NCBI GenBank assembly: GCA_017548365.1
Contig: JAFZAC010000020.1
Coordinates: forward strand, 1 to 52,575
From: Muribaculaceae bacterium
Lineage (GTDB): Bacteria > Bacteroidota > Bacteroidia > Bacteroidales > Muribaculaceae
Direction: 5' to 3'
DNA length: 52,575 nucleotides
The notes below the pieces were generated by a model that searched no databases, was not told the DNA's origin, and was given only the letters and a program-made list of their open reading frames with translations. The position numbers were made by a program, and so were the translations under genes. Below are positions 1 through 7,276 of the stretch, piece by piece (position 1 is the first letter of the stretch; each line of letters starts with the position of its first letter).

Positions 1-94
1 ATTTTACCTGACGCTTTTCAATGTCTTCTTCACATGATGTGAGCAGCACTACACACGCCAATAAGGCAATCATAGAGAGCAAATATTTTTTCAT
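1..94 (-). CDS. Putative lipoprotein, N-terminus only (runs off window start)
   Basis: The first 31 residues are visible before the window ends. They are Met-Lys-Lys, a hydrophobic stretch, then the lipobox LLTSC at about residues 17-21 followed by an acidic EED. This is a classic Bacteroidota lipoprotein signal, so the product is probably lipidated and membrane anchored. A consensus promoter lies at 130-160, about 30 bases upstream of the ATG at 94. The function cannot be told from this fragment. Confidence 0.7.
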   Translation of the reverse strand, partial: MKKYLLSMIALLACVVLLTSCEEDIEKRQVK

Positions 95-129
95 GATATG
101 GAAGTATTAATAGTTACAATATTTCACCG

Positions 130-160
130 CAAAGTTAGATACGATTATTTTTCTATGCAA
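130..160 (-). promoter_or_regulatory. Bacteroidota-type promoter for the lipoprotein gene
   Basis: Read on the minus strand, TTG at 160-158 and TAACTTTG at 137-130 are separated by 20 bases, matching the primary sigma factor consensus of this phylum. The start codon lies at 94. Confidence 0.6.
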
Positions 161-204
161 GAAAAAATTGTATCTTTACTTTTTTTCAACACACTGTATT
201 TTAA

Positions 205-501
205 TTAATTACAAGCATTGAAAATGTACCTTTTCATTTTTATCCTGTCATTAATAAGAAAAGCGTGGAGATTTGCCTGGTTTATTTTCATAGAGGCTTC
301 GGCATGCCCGTAACGAAATAAACAGTCAATCCCACGCCATGCCGATATATCACCCCTTGTCTCAGGTAAATATTGGCAGACGAAGGCGTCGTAATACTGT
401 TTATCCTTCGTTACTGAAATTTGCCGAATTTCTATGAAAAGATAAAACAAAACGCTTTCAACTATGTCTTCAAACGAGAGCTTGACTCTACAAGTTCGCA
501 T
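205..501 (-). CDS. Hypothetical protein, 98 residues
   Basis: I do not recognise this protein. It starts at the ATG at 501; an in-frame TTG upstream at 513 would fall inside the promoter box. It has a hydrophobic segment around residues 14-25, several Cys and aromatic residues, and a basic C-terminus. No signal peptide, repeat or catalytic motif is evident. What supports it as a gene is a well-spaced promoter (TTG at 541-539, TATATTTG at 518-511) immediately upstream. That promoter implies a leader of only a few bases. It stands alone, divergent from the small unit at 664. It could be a decaying gene or a chance ORF. Confidence 0.42.
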   Translation of the reverse strand: MRTCRVKLSFEDIVESVLFYLFIEIRQISVTKDKQYYDAFVCQYLPETRGDISAWRGIDCLFRYGHAEASMKINQANLHAFLINDRIKMKRYIFNACN

Positions 502-510
502 GAATTGTCG

Positions 511-541
511 CAAATATATACAATATTTTAATAATACACAA
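511..541 (-). promoter_or_regulatory. Promoter with near-leaderless start
   Basis: On the minus strand TTG (541-539) and TATATTTG (518-511) are spaced by 20 bases. The ATG at 501 is only about ten bases beyond the box, so the predicted 5' leader is roughly 6 bases. Confidence 0.5.
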
Positions 542-589
542 CATTTTAAGTAATATTCTTTAAAATTTTTAATTCAATCTCTTTTTAAT

Positions 590-621
590 ATGGCTTTAAA
601 GCCATTGCCGCATTACCTTTG
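590..621 (+). promoter_or_regulatory. Promoter box with adjacent 16-bp palindrome
   Basis: TACCTTTG at 614-621 matches the Bacteroidota -7 element. A perfect 16-bp palindrome, ATGGCTTTAAAGCCAT, at 590-605 lies where the -33 region would be, and no TTG is seen at the usual spacing. The palindrome could be an operator for a dimeric regulator. Expected transcript start is near 625. Confidence 0.5.
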
Positions 622-663
622 CACGCATCAAGCGTACATTATTAATATTATAAACTCGCAACC

Positions 664-747
664 ATGAAACACAAAAAAGAGAAACGGCGATTGTCATCGT
701 TAGCCAAGGCAGAGAGCGATGTGGAGTTGAAACATTTGCATAATTAG
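664..747 (+). CDS. Candidate 27-residue basic small protein
   Basis: A 27-codon ORF starts at the ATG at 664 and stops at TAG 745-747. The N-terminal half is rich in Lys and Arg (KHKKEKRR), followed by SSLAKAES and an acidic/His tail. It lies inside its own short transcription unit, with a promoter at 614-621 and a T-rich terminator ending near 768. The 5' arm of the terminator stem overlaps codons 7-11, so coding and RNA structure are interlocked. I do not recognise the peptide. The unit could equally be a small regulatory RNA whose ORF is incidental. Confidence 0.4.
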   Translation: MKHKKEKRRLSSLAKAESDVELKHLHN

Positions 748-768
748 CACAATTCGCCGTTTTTTTTC
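683..768 (+). terminator. Long-stem terminator overlapping the small ORF
   Basis: AACGGCGATTGT at 683-694 pairs with ACAATTCGCCGTT at 749-761, with one bulged base, and is followed by a run of eight T at 760-767. Inside the loop CATCG and CGATG can form a second helix directly stacked on the first. The predicted transcript from about 625 to 768 is roughly 140 bases. Confidence 0.5.
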
Positions 769-1325
769 AAATCTGTCCCGACAGCCGCCCCACTTATCAC
801 TTAACACTTCACACTTAACCCTTAAAAGTGGTAGCGCTGGCCGAAGGCCAGTACGTCCCCAGAGGGGACGAAGTGAGGTAACCCTACGGCGCATACCCCG
901 AAGGAGTGTGTGGCGTAGGGCTTTCAGCTTCCAATCATCTCCCCTCTGGGCCCCGAAGGGGGCCAACCTATACACAACCGCAACCTTCACTTCACCTCAC
1001 ATCCGATCACGATTCCCGTTTTTTTTCAAAAAATCCCACTCGCAAGAGAATCATCTCAAAAAGCTGCACCTCTCGGTATCAAAAAGCCACTCATAGCGCG
1101 GTGTTTAAATAATTCCGGCGAAAGCCGGCTTTTCGACGAACTCAGTTCGCAACTTTTCGAAAAAATCAGTAATCTGCACAAGGCAGAAAGATTTGTGCAA
1201 ATTTTTGATATTCAGCATTAAGTTAGGCGCAGCCACATGTTGGCGTCAGCCCCATTCTGCATTCTGCATTGTACATCAGCATTAAGTTAGGCGCAGCCCT
1301 CTCTCCTCTTCCCACTCACCAGAAA
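769..1325. repeat. Gene-free stretch packed with small hairpins and direct repeats
   Basis: I see no convincing gene here. Short perfect stems with GAA-type loops follow one another: CTGGCC-GAA-GGCCAG at 837-851, GTCCCC-AGA-GGGGAC at 855-869, CCCTACG with CGTAGGG at 882-888/914-920, GGCCCC-GAA-GGGGCC-like at 949-964, and CCGGC-GAAA-GCCGG at 1115-1128. A 23-bp sequence is directly repeated at 1212-1234 and 1276-1298. Open frames across this stretch are by-products of the GC-rich hairpins. Confidence 0.6.
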
Positions 1326-1784
1326 TCACAACAACATGATAAGGACAGGTATTGGTATGCGTCCTGAGAAAGTGTAGAGGATATCGCTGGTATAAGTGCT
1401 TCGACCGCGGTAAACATGCTTGCCACTTACGGTGTAGAGAATGTCGCTGGAATAGGTGCTTCGGCCATCATAGAGATGCTTTCCATCCCATGTAACGATG
1501 ATATCGCTGGAATAGCTGCTGCGACCTTGGTACATATAACGTCCATCCCATGTGCCGAGAATGTCGCTCGAATAAGTGCTTCGTCCGGCATACAAGTACT
1601 TCCCGTCCCAGGTGAGAAGAATTTCACTGGAATAAGTGCTGTTGCCGCGATAGAGATAACGACCATCCCATGTTGCTATAATGTCGCTGCTGTAGGTGCT
1701 GTTGCCTCGATAGATGTGAGACACGGCATTAGCCTGCATTGCCATGGCTATAATGGCAAAAAGTAAGATTAATGTCCTTTTCAT
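1326..1784 (-). CDS. Secreted protein of six 20-residue beta-type repeats
   Basis: A 152-residue protein with a clean signal peptide (residues 1-20, ending in ANA). Residues 24-143 are six tandem repeats of exactly 20 residues, each with the pattern YxGxSTYSSDILxTWDGxx. A hydrophobic tail follows. The regular Tyr, Ser and WDG spacing suggests a repeated beta-hairpin, as in small proteins sometimes called beta-flower proteins in Bacteroidales; that link is from memory and tentative. Its ATG overlaps the gtrA stop (TAATG), so it is translationally coupled and probably last in that operon. Exported, role unknown. The last two repeats replace WDG with VSG and FSG, a sign of divergence at the C-terminal end. 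Confidence 0.8.
   Translation of the reverse strand: MKRTLILLFAIIAMAMQANAVSHIYRGNSTYSSDIIATWDGRYLYRGNSTYSSEILLTWDGKYLYAGRSTYSSDILGTWDGRYMYQGRSSYSSDIIVTWDGKHLYDGRSTYSSDILYTVSGKHVYRGRSTYTSDILYTFSGRIPIPVLIMLL
1356..1715 (-). repeat. Six tandem 60-bp coding repeats
   Basis: The DNA encoding residues 24-143 of the secreted repeat protein is six head-to-tail 60-base units with few indels. Such a tandem array can gain or lose units in frame. Confidence 0.75.
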
Positions 1785-2257
1785 TATTCATCATTATTAG
1801 TTGTTTCTTCTTTTTGCTTGAAAGTCACTGTGCGGTTGTATACATAGTTGGCAATGGTGTAAACCACCATCGAAATAACCATCACGATGTTTTGTCCGGC
1901 ATTTTCCATGGGGAGGAAAGGTATTGTATCGACTGGCAGGTTCTTCCAGCCCAATCCCTCAAGTAGGAATAGACTCACACCACCCTGGAGAATCCAGCAA
2001 ATCACAAATCCCACGCCAAAAAGCAATGCCTCGCGCTTGATGTTTTTCTTGGTTTTGAACACCCAGTTACGGTTCCATATGAAGCTGTTGATGACACCAA
2101 GAACATAACCGATGATATTGGCGGCTCCATAGGGAACATTTAACCAAGTATTGAGTAAATAAAACGACACAGCAGTTATGAGTGTATTCATAACTCCAAT
2201 TACTCCATACTTGAAGAGTTGGATAATAGTTTTCTTAGCTTCGTCAAAGGTTATCAT
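1784..2257 (-). CDS. GtrA family membrane protein
   Basis: A 157-residue protein with about four transmembrane segments and the GtrA-type pattern: an N-terminal QLFKYGVIGVMNT, a GYVLGVINSFIWNRNWVF motif around residues 50-67, and a C-terminal NYVYNRTVTF. Family members are thought to move lipid-linked sugars across the inner membrane or assist cell-surface glycosylation. The length is normal for the family. It follows the HAD phosphatase after 21 bases and overlaps the next start by one base. The substrate cannot be assigned. Confidence 0.85.
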   Translation of the reverse strand: MITFDEAKKTIIQLFKYGVIGVMNTLITAVSFYLLNTWLNVPYGAANIIGYVLGVINSFIWNRNWVFKTKKNIKREALLFGVGFVICWILQGGVSLFLLEGLGWKNLPVDTIPFLPMENAGQNIVMVISMVVYTIANYVYNRTVTFKQKEETTNNDE

Positions 2258-2278
2258 CTTATTGTAATAATTACAAAC

Positions 2279-2917
2279 TCAAGCAAGCTCTTGTGTCATT
2301 AATATAAAAGACTCGAAACTCAAGTCAGGGTTTAAACATTCACCAAATCCCCACTGCGCGAAAATAAAAGGCACTCCAGCACTGTGGGCCTGGTCGCAGT
2401 CGGCTTGAGTATCGCCCACATAGACAGGTTGCGTTAATGAATAACGTTCTATCATGTACCTTAGGTTCTCGCTCTTCTCTACAGGGCGCTCGCCTTGCGT
2501 GAGAAGTCCTTCAAAAAAATGGGCGGTTCCTGTTGTATTGACAAAGTTCACCAAACCACGAGCTGAGCAGTTGCTCAACATGAAAAGACGATATTTCCCG
2601 CTGAGTCGCTCAAGAGATTGGAAGGTACCAGGATAGAGCACGCCTCCCAGCTTTGGCATCATTTGGTCCTCATGCTTTGCCAGCGATTTCAAGAATTGCT
2701 CCTTGTCTATATTGAGCTGATCGCCAAGCAGATGGTCAAGAATACTTTCAAGGCTCATTCCCATGAACTTCTCCAAGTGGGCTCCCCTGAAAGCAGCTTC
2801 AATACCATACTCCTGACATGTGGTGTTCCAAATCTTGGCATAAGACTCGGTGGCGTTCCACATAGTCCCGTCCATATCAAAAATAATCGAGTCGATATTG
2901 TCAAGTTTGACCTTCAT
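2279..2917 (-). CDS. HAD-superfamily hydrolase, phosphoglycolate phosphatase-like
   Basis: A 212-residue phosphatase of the haloacid dehalogenase superfamily. Motif I FDMDGT at residues 13-18 supplies the nucleophile Asp14 and acid/base Asp16. An alpha-helical cap follows, then motif II MLSNCS, and motif III/IV in VYVGDTQADCDQA. The start is placed at the ATG at 2917, ten bases after the gldH stop; a longer TTG-initiated form would overlap gldH by 20 bases. The resemblance is to Gph/PGMB-like small-molecule phosphatases, but the substrate is unknown. Confidence 0.82.
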   Translation of the reverse strand: MKVKLDNIDSIIFDMDGTMWNATESYAKIWNTTCQEYGIEAAFRGAHLEKFMGMSLESILDHLLGDQLNIDKEQFLKSLAKHEDQMMPKLGGVLYPGTFQSLERLSGKYRLFMLSNCSARGLVNFVNTTGTAHFFEGLLTQGERPVEKSENLRYMIERYSLTQPVYVGDTQADCDQAHSAGVPFIFAQWGFGECLNPDLSFESFILMTQELA

Positions 2918-2927
2918 GTTACCGATG

Positions 2928-3428
2928 TTATTTGCTAGGAGTGACAATCACCCCAATGTCAATCACATTCTTGACAATATCACAGTTGTTCATTGCCTGC
3001 CACACCACAATAGAGTTGACTTGCGATGGCGACACATCTTGAGCGATAATGACGCTCGACTGATAGAGAGCTCCAAATCCAGAACCTTTCCAATTGCCGT
3101 ATCCATCGCTGAGCTCAAAGTCAATATTACTGCGGGTAACATTCTTGACGCTGTCAACCAAGTCTACCACCAGACTCAAATTACTGTACTGATAGTCATT
3201 ATTATGGCGGATAGCCAGAGCAATGTCATAATGGATTGACGAGTCGGCATATTCAGGAGTAAACTTTATGGACATGGACTTGCGCCAGCCTTCATCGGGC
3301 AAAGTTTTGAATTGCGCCATTGAGTCTTGCCCGAATGAACAACCATTCAAGCAAGACGCAGCGCAAATCATTACCGCAACAACGGCAAGGATGTGTGATG
3401 ACAATATTTTTGCCCTGATTTTCAGCAT
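2928..3428 (-). CDS. gldH: Gliding motility lipoprotein GldH
   Basis: A 166-residue lipoprotein. A long hydrophobic signal precedes candidate lipobox cysteines at residues 26 and 30 (LNGC). The body shows the GldH pattern: a GWRKSMSIKFTPEYAD beta-strand near residue 47, then IRHNNDYQYSNLSLVVDL, and a C-terminal IVVWQAMNNCDIVKNVIDIGV. GldH is needed for gliding in Flavobacterium, yet many non-gliding Bacteroidales keep it, so its broader role is unsettled. It follows ricT by 28 bases, an arrangement I recall from other Bacteroidales. Confidence 0.85.
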   Translation of the reverse strand: MLKIRAKILSSHILAVVAVMICAASCLNGCSFGQDSMAQFKTLPDEGWRKSMSIKFTPEYADSSIHYDIALAIRHNNDYQYSNLSLVVDLVDSVKNVTRSNIDFELSDGYGNWKGSGFGALYQSSVIIAQDVSPSQVNSIVVWQAMNNCDIVKNVIDIGVIVTPSK

Positions 3429-3456
3429 TTTCTACTTATCTAGCCATTTAACCCTA

Positions 3457-4776
3457 TCATTTAGGGAACTTAGAGGTGTTATTGTCGTTTCGCCTTGGGC
3501 GGAACTCTCTCTGTCCTTGAAATTTACCTTCATCACCATCAGACTTGTTCTCAAAACGCTTGCCCTTGGGCTGCTTGCGGTTGTTGTCATTCTTTGCAGG
3601 CTGTTTTGAAGAATTGGATGGTTCTTTAGCCAACGATTTGCCTCGATTCTTCTTTTTCTTCTTTTTCTTGGCTTTATCAAATCGGCTGATGCTGTCTTGC
3701 CCAACGAGATCCCCATAGGCACTACGCTCAAAGTCCACTTCGTTGTCCGAATCTTGCAACTTGTCGGGCTTAATGCCTTGGCTGTTCATCAAAGCTACCT
3801 CCTCAACACGCTCGGGAGTGATAGTCACCAAGTCGGTGGGCACGCCTTTTTGAGTGGAATAAGTTATCTCCTTCTTCAAGATATCGGTCTTGAAGTGGTA
3901 ATAACTGTTGTCTTTAGTTTCCAGTACAATGTCACGTCGTGGCAGCGACTTAGAAACCTCAACATAAGTATCAACCTCAAAATTGATGCAGCACTTCAGT
4001 TTAGCGCATTGTCCGGCGAGTTTTTGCGGATTCAGCGACACCTCTTGATAACGAGCAGCGCTTGTAGCAACCGACACAAAAGTGCTCATCCATGAGGCAC
4101 AGCACAGCGGCCTTCCACATGGTCCTATTCCACCAATGCGTCCAGCTTCCTGCCGAGCTCCAATCTGCTTCATCTCCACACGAATCTTGAACACGTCGGC
4201 AAGGACCTTGATGAGCTGGCGGAAGTCAACGCGTCCATCGGCGATATAGTAGAATATCGCTTTATTACCGTCGCCTTGATACTCCACGTCGCCAATCTTC
4301 ATCTCAAGCCCTAAGTCCTTGGCGATCTGTCGGGAGCGAATCATCGTATCGGTCTCTTTAGCCTTTGCTTGTTCAAATCGCTCCAAATCGGCAGGCTTCG
4401 CTTTACGGAACACTCTGAGAATTTCAGCATCAGGACGCAAACGCGTACGCTTCATCTGTAACTTCACCAGGTTTCCAGTAAGCGCCACGGTGCCAATGTC
4501 ATGCCCAGGATTGGCCTCTACTGCAACCATGTCGCCTTGCTTGAGGTCAAGCTTAGCTGAATTGCGATAGAAACCACGCCGGGTGTTCTTGAAATGCACT
4601 TCCACGATGTCGAAGTCGTTCTTGTCGCCAGGCACATCATTCAACCAGTTGTAGCTGTCGAGATTAGAACGGCAACGGCACACCGAGTCGCACTTCTCCT
4701 TGCATTCGGCACAAGGCTTGGTGGTGATGGCTTCTTTACTATTTAATTGATTAATGTCATCCATGATGCTTGTCAT
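3457..4776 (-). CDS. ricT: PSP1-domain protein RicT, RNase Y partner homologue
   Basis: A 439-residue member of the PSP1/RicT family. In Bacillus subtilis RicT with RicA and RicF forms a [4Fe-4S]-containing complex that directs RNase Y. Cysteines cluster at residues 22, 25, 29, 33 and 35, in CGRPLCCASW near 218, and in QCAKLKCC near 256, a good set for metal binding. The C-terminal 80 residues are a Lys/Asn-rich disordered tail with a KKKKKKKK stretch. The ATG at 4776 lies three bases after the rny stop, so the two genes are translationally coupled. No ricA or ricF is visible nearby. Confidence 0.88.
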   Translation of the reverse strand: MTSIMDDINQLNSKEAITTKPCAECKEKCDSVCRCRSNLDSYNWLNDVPGDKNDFDIVEVHFKNTRRGFYRNSAKLDLKQGDMVAVEANPGHDIGTVALTGNLVKLQMKRTRLRPDAEILRVFRKAKPADLERFEQAKAKETDTMIRSRQIAKDLGLEMKIGDVEYQGDGNKAIFYYIADGRVDFRQLIKVLADVFKIRVEMKQIGARQEAGRIGGIGPCGRPLCCASWMSTFVSVATSAARYQEVSLNPQKLAGQCAKLKCCINFEVDTYVEVSKSLPRRDIVLETKDNSYYHFKTDILKKEITYSTQKGVPTDLVTITPERVEEVALMNSQGIKPDKLQDSDNEVDFERSAYGDLVGQDSISRFDKAKKKKKKKNRGKSLAKEPSNSSKQPAKNDNNRKQPKGKRFENKSDGDEGKFQGQREFRPRRNDNNTSKFPK

Positions 4777-4779
4777 CAA

Positions 4780-6321
4780 TTATTTAGCGAAGCTCACAGC
4801 ACGCGTCTCACGAATGACAGTGATGCGCACTTGTCCTGGATAGGTCATCTCATCTTGAATCTTCTGTGCTATCTCGGTAGAGAGTTTCTCGGTCTCCTGA
4901 TCGCTGATCTTGTCAGCACCAACGATTACCCTCAACTCGCGACCTGCCTGGATGGCATAGGTCTTGACAACTCCTGGATAGGACATTGCCAACTTCTCAA
5001 GGTCGTTAAGTCGCTTGATATACGCCTCAACCACCTCTCGACGGGCACCAGGACGAGCACCCGAAATGGCGTCACACACCTGAACGATGGGAGCATAAAG
5101 ACTGGTAGCCTCTTCCTCGTCGTGGTGAGCTCCAATGGCGTTGCAAATGTCAGCTTTCTCCTTGAACTTCTCGGCGAGCTTCATACCCAGCTGAGCATGT
5201 GGCAATTCGGGCTCATCATCGGGCACCTTGCCAATATCGTGCAACAGACCTGCACGACGCGCTTTCTTAGGATTCAATCCAAGCTCACTGGCCATAACAG
5301 CACACAAGTTGGCGGTTTCGCGCGAGTGCTGCAGCAAGTTCTGTCCATAGCTAGAGCGGTATTTCATCTTACCAATGAGCCTAATCAACTCAGGATGCAA
5401 ACCATGAATACCCATATCAATGGCAGTGCGTTTTCCTGTCTCGACAATCTCTTCTTCAACTTGCTTGCGCACCTTAGAAACGACTTCCTCAATGCGGGCT
5501 GGGTGAATGCGACCGTCAGCTACAAGCTGATGCAGAGCCAGGCGGGCAATTTCTCTTCTCACTGGGTCGAAGCTAGAGAGCACGATGGCCTCGGGGGTGT
5601 CGTCAACGATTATCTCGATTCCTGTAGCCGATTCGAGAGCACGAATGTTGCGGCCTTCACGACCAATGATGCGTCCTTTCATCTCATCGTTGTCGATGTG
5701 GAATACTGTCACTGCATTCTCAATGGCAGTCTCGGTAGCTACGCGCTGGATTGTGGCGACAATTATTCTCTTTGCCTCCTTATTGGCGGTGAGCTTTGCA
5801 TCGTCCATGATGTCGTTGATATAACTTGCGGCAGCCGTTTTTGCCTCATCTTTGAGCGACTCCACTAGTTTCTCTTTAGCTTCCTCGGCCGAAAGACCAC
5901 TCACATGCTCGAGAGTGTCACGAACCTTAAGCTCCAACTTGTCAACTTCTTTCTTGCGGTCTTCAAGCACGGCAATCTGGTTGTCGAGATTTACCTTAAG
6001 CGCATCGGTCTCGCTTTTTTTGCGCTGCAACTCCTGCTGCTGCTGATTTACTTGAATTTCGCGTTGTTTCAGTTTGGCTTCACTTGATTGGACCTTAGCC
6101 AAACGAGCGTTGGCTTGTTTCTCGCTCTCGCTCTTGATTGCGAGTCCTTCTTCCTTGCCTTTGAGTACCTCGTTATTCTTCAGCACTTCGGCCTCAAGTT
6201 TAGCTTTTTCAACAATTGTATTGGCTTGTGATTTAGCACTGCGCTTTGCAATCATGCCAGCAACAACAGCTCCAATCACGAGACCTACAATTGCTACAAC
6301 AATGTAAATTAGTATATCCAT
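4780..6321 (-). CDS. rny: Ribonuclease Y
   Basis: A 513-residue membrane-bound endoribonuclease that initiates mRNA decay. An N-terminal transmembrane helix (residues 2-24) precedes a charged coiled coil to about 200, a KH domain with [10 protein letters not shown] at 217-226, and an HD metal-phosphohydrolase domain with HD at 361-362 in LLHDIGKV. Length is standard for the family. It heads a coupled run into ricT, gldH and beyond. The 186 bases upstream are unusually structured and may hold a small RNA or an autoregulatory leader. Confidence 0.95.
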   Translation of the reverse strand: MDILIYIVVAIVGLVIGAVVAGMIAKRSAKSQANTIVEKAKLEAEVLKNNEVLKGKEEGLAIKSESEKQANARLAKVQSSEAKLKQREIQVNQQQQELQRKKSETDALKVNLDNQIAVLEDRKKEVDKLELKVRDTLEHVSGLSAEEAKEKLVESLKDEAKTAAASYINDIMDDAKLTANKEAKRIIVATIQRVATETAIENAVTVFHIDNDEMKGRIIGREGRNIRALESATGIEIIVDDTPEAIVLSSFDPVRREIARLALHQLVADGRIHPARIEEVVSKVRKQVEEEIVETGKRTAIDMGIHGLHPELIRLIGKMKYRSSYGQNLLQHSRETANLCAVMASELGLNPKKARRAGLLHDIGKVPDDEPELPHAQLGMKLAEKFKEKADICNAIGAHHDEEEATSLYAPIVQVCDAISGARPGARREVVEAYIKRLNDLEKLAMSYPGVVKTYAIQAGRELRVIVGADKISDQETEKLSTEIAQKIQDEMTYPGQVRITVIRETRAVSFAK

Positions 6322-6507
6322 TTAAAAATAAATTTTTATATAAAACTAAAAATGCACAACTTGCCGCATTAGTCACCACTTCAATCATGGTGAATCAAGC
6401 GCAAGAAGTGCAGGAACCTGTTTAATTCAATATATTAATATGTCGGCTGAGGCTCAGACCCTTATGTTTAACAACCATAGGTCATGTCGCCCTTAGACAA
6501 CATAATC
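6322..6507 (-). ncRNA. Structured spacer between zapA and rny; 6S-like RNA or rny leader candidate
   Basis: This 186-base spacer contains a strong irregular rod at 6354-6411. GCAC pairs with GTGC, CTTGC with GCAAG, GC with GC and TCACCA with TGGTGA around a 9-base loop. Two shorter stems lie nearer zapA: around 6461-6480, where CCTATG pairs with CATAAGG on the minus strand, and around 6484-6502. A gene for 6S RNA follows zapA in many proteobacteria, and a 6S-like class has been described in Bacteroidota, so 6S RNA is one reading. The closing stem and central bubble expected of 6S are not obvious to me. The other reading is an rny 5' leader used for autoregulation. Confidence 0.38.
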
Positions 6508-6807
6508 TTATATCTTTACAACCACATCATCGAGCTGCTGCTCAAATGCGGTCAAAAATTTGTTCACAGCGACATTTTGATTATAAGACTTAGAATAAAG
6601 CCTTGCAAACTGGAACGCAACCATAGCCATTACCCTTTGTGAGGAGTTATCGCCATCAAATTTTCCAATCCACTTGTTCCACAAGGTGTTGACAAGCTTC
6701 TCGGCTTCACGATAGGTTTCTTCCTCCTTGCTGGGTATAGTGAGCGCAATGGGCTCAACATCAGCTAATCTGATTAATATGTTCAGGTTGTTCTCGTTAT
6801 TTGCCAT
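6508..6807 (-). CDS. zapA: Cell division protein ZapA
   Basis: A 99-residue ZapA-family protein. The N-terminal NILIRLADVEPIALTIPSKEE forms the small alpha/beta head, followed by REAEKLVNTLWNKW and a helical C-terminal half suited to coiled-coil dimerisation. ZapA binds FtsZ and bundles protofilaments at the division ring. The length matches the family. It sits nine bases after the coiled-coil gene and before rny, the usual Bacteroidota arrangement. Confidence 0.85.
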   Translation of the reverse strand: MANNENNLNILIRLADVEPIALTIPSKEEETYREAEKLVNTLWNKWIGKFDGDNSSQRVMAMVAFQFARLYSKSYNQNVAVNKFLTAFEQQLDDVVVKI

Positions 6808-6816
6808 AATCGTGCA

Positions 6817-7110
6817 TCATTCATTAAGTTGAGAGATGCATTTGTCAATGTCCTGCACCAGTTTGGAGATTAATTCTCTGGCGTCAGTCACATTATCAAG
6901 ATTGGGAGCAATTACACGAGCCATTCTGAGGTATTCCAGTTCTTGCCTCATTGCCTCGTTCTCTTTCTTCATTTGCTCTATATCTTCAAGAAGTTGCTTC
7001 TTTTCACTAGCCAGCGCTTTGTTGATTTCTTGCTGCGCATGATATTTTTCAACCAAGATTTCACTCTTGTTGATAATTCGTGCTAATGTCTGTTGCAACT
7101 CATTTGCCAT
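6817..7110 (-). CDS. Small coiled-coil protein upstream of zapA, ZapB-like
   Basis: A 97-residue, almost wholly helical protein, with heptad-rich sequence from about residue 15 to 65 (KYHAQQEINKALASEKKQLL onward). The start is the ATG at 7110: GGAGA lies six bases upstream, while the in-frame TTG at 7131 falls inside the promoter box. Being directly upstream of zapA suggests a divisome or ZapA-interacting role similar to ZapB. That is inference from context and fold, not from sequence identity. Confidence 0.72.
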   Translation of the reverse strand: MANELQQTLARIINKSEILVEKYHAQQEINKALASEKKQLLEDIEQMKKENEAMRQELEYLRMARVIAPNLDNVTDARELISKLVQDIDKCISQLNE

Positions 7111-7128
7111 AGTTCTCCAAAAATCAGA

Positions 7129-7159
7129 CAAAAGTAGTAAAAATAATTGATTATGACAA
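7129..7159 (-). promoter_or_regulatory. Promoter of the zapB-like/zapA/rny block
   Basis: On the minus strand TTG at 7159-7157 and TACTTTTG at 7136-7129 are spaced by 20 bases. Transcription would start near 7125, giving a 15-base leader that contains the GGAGA ribosome-binding site. Confidence 0.65.
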
Positions 7160-7276
7160 AGTTTTAGTGTTTTTTTGAGACTTTTGGTTAAAAAAACAGT
7201 TCTACCACTACTGATTTTGGCTTTTCTGCGCCAAATAAGCCTTTTTTACCGAGGTGAATTGCTTACAGACGCAACA

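Noticed and set aside
700..990. 96-residue minus-strand ORF
   Set aside because: It runs through the hairpin-rich stretch and the terminator of the small unit. Its Arg-rich sequence mirrors the palindromes, and no promoter or family feature supports it.
1416..1766. 116-residue plus-strand ORF and other frames over the 20-residue repeats
   Set aside because: These are periodic shadows of the tandem 60-base repeats. The minus-strand frame has the signal peptide and operon coupling.
2918..2947. Longer TTG-initiated N-termini for the HAD, RicT, SprA, FeoB, UmuD and ZapB-like proteins
   Set aside because: In each case an ATG shortly downstream gives a better start. The extension either overlaps a promoter box or the upstream gene, or adds residues that precede the family's normal start.
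4747..5868. Long plus-strand ORF of 373 residues opposite rny
   Set aside because: rny on the other strand is complete and conserved. The antisense frame is open because of codon bias and matches no known pattern.
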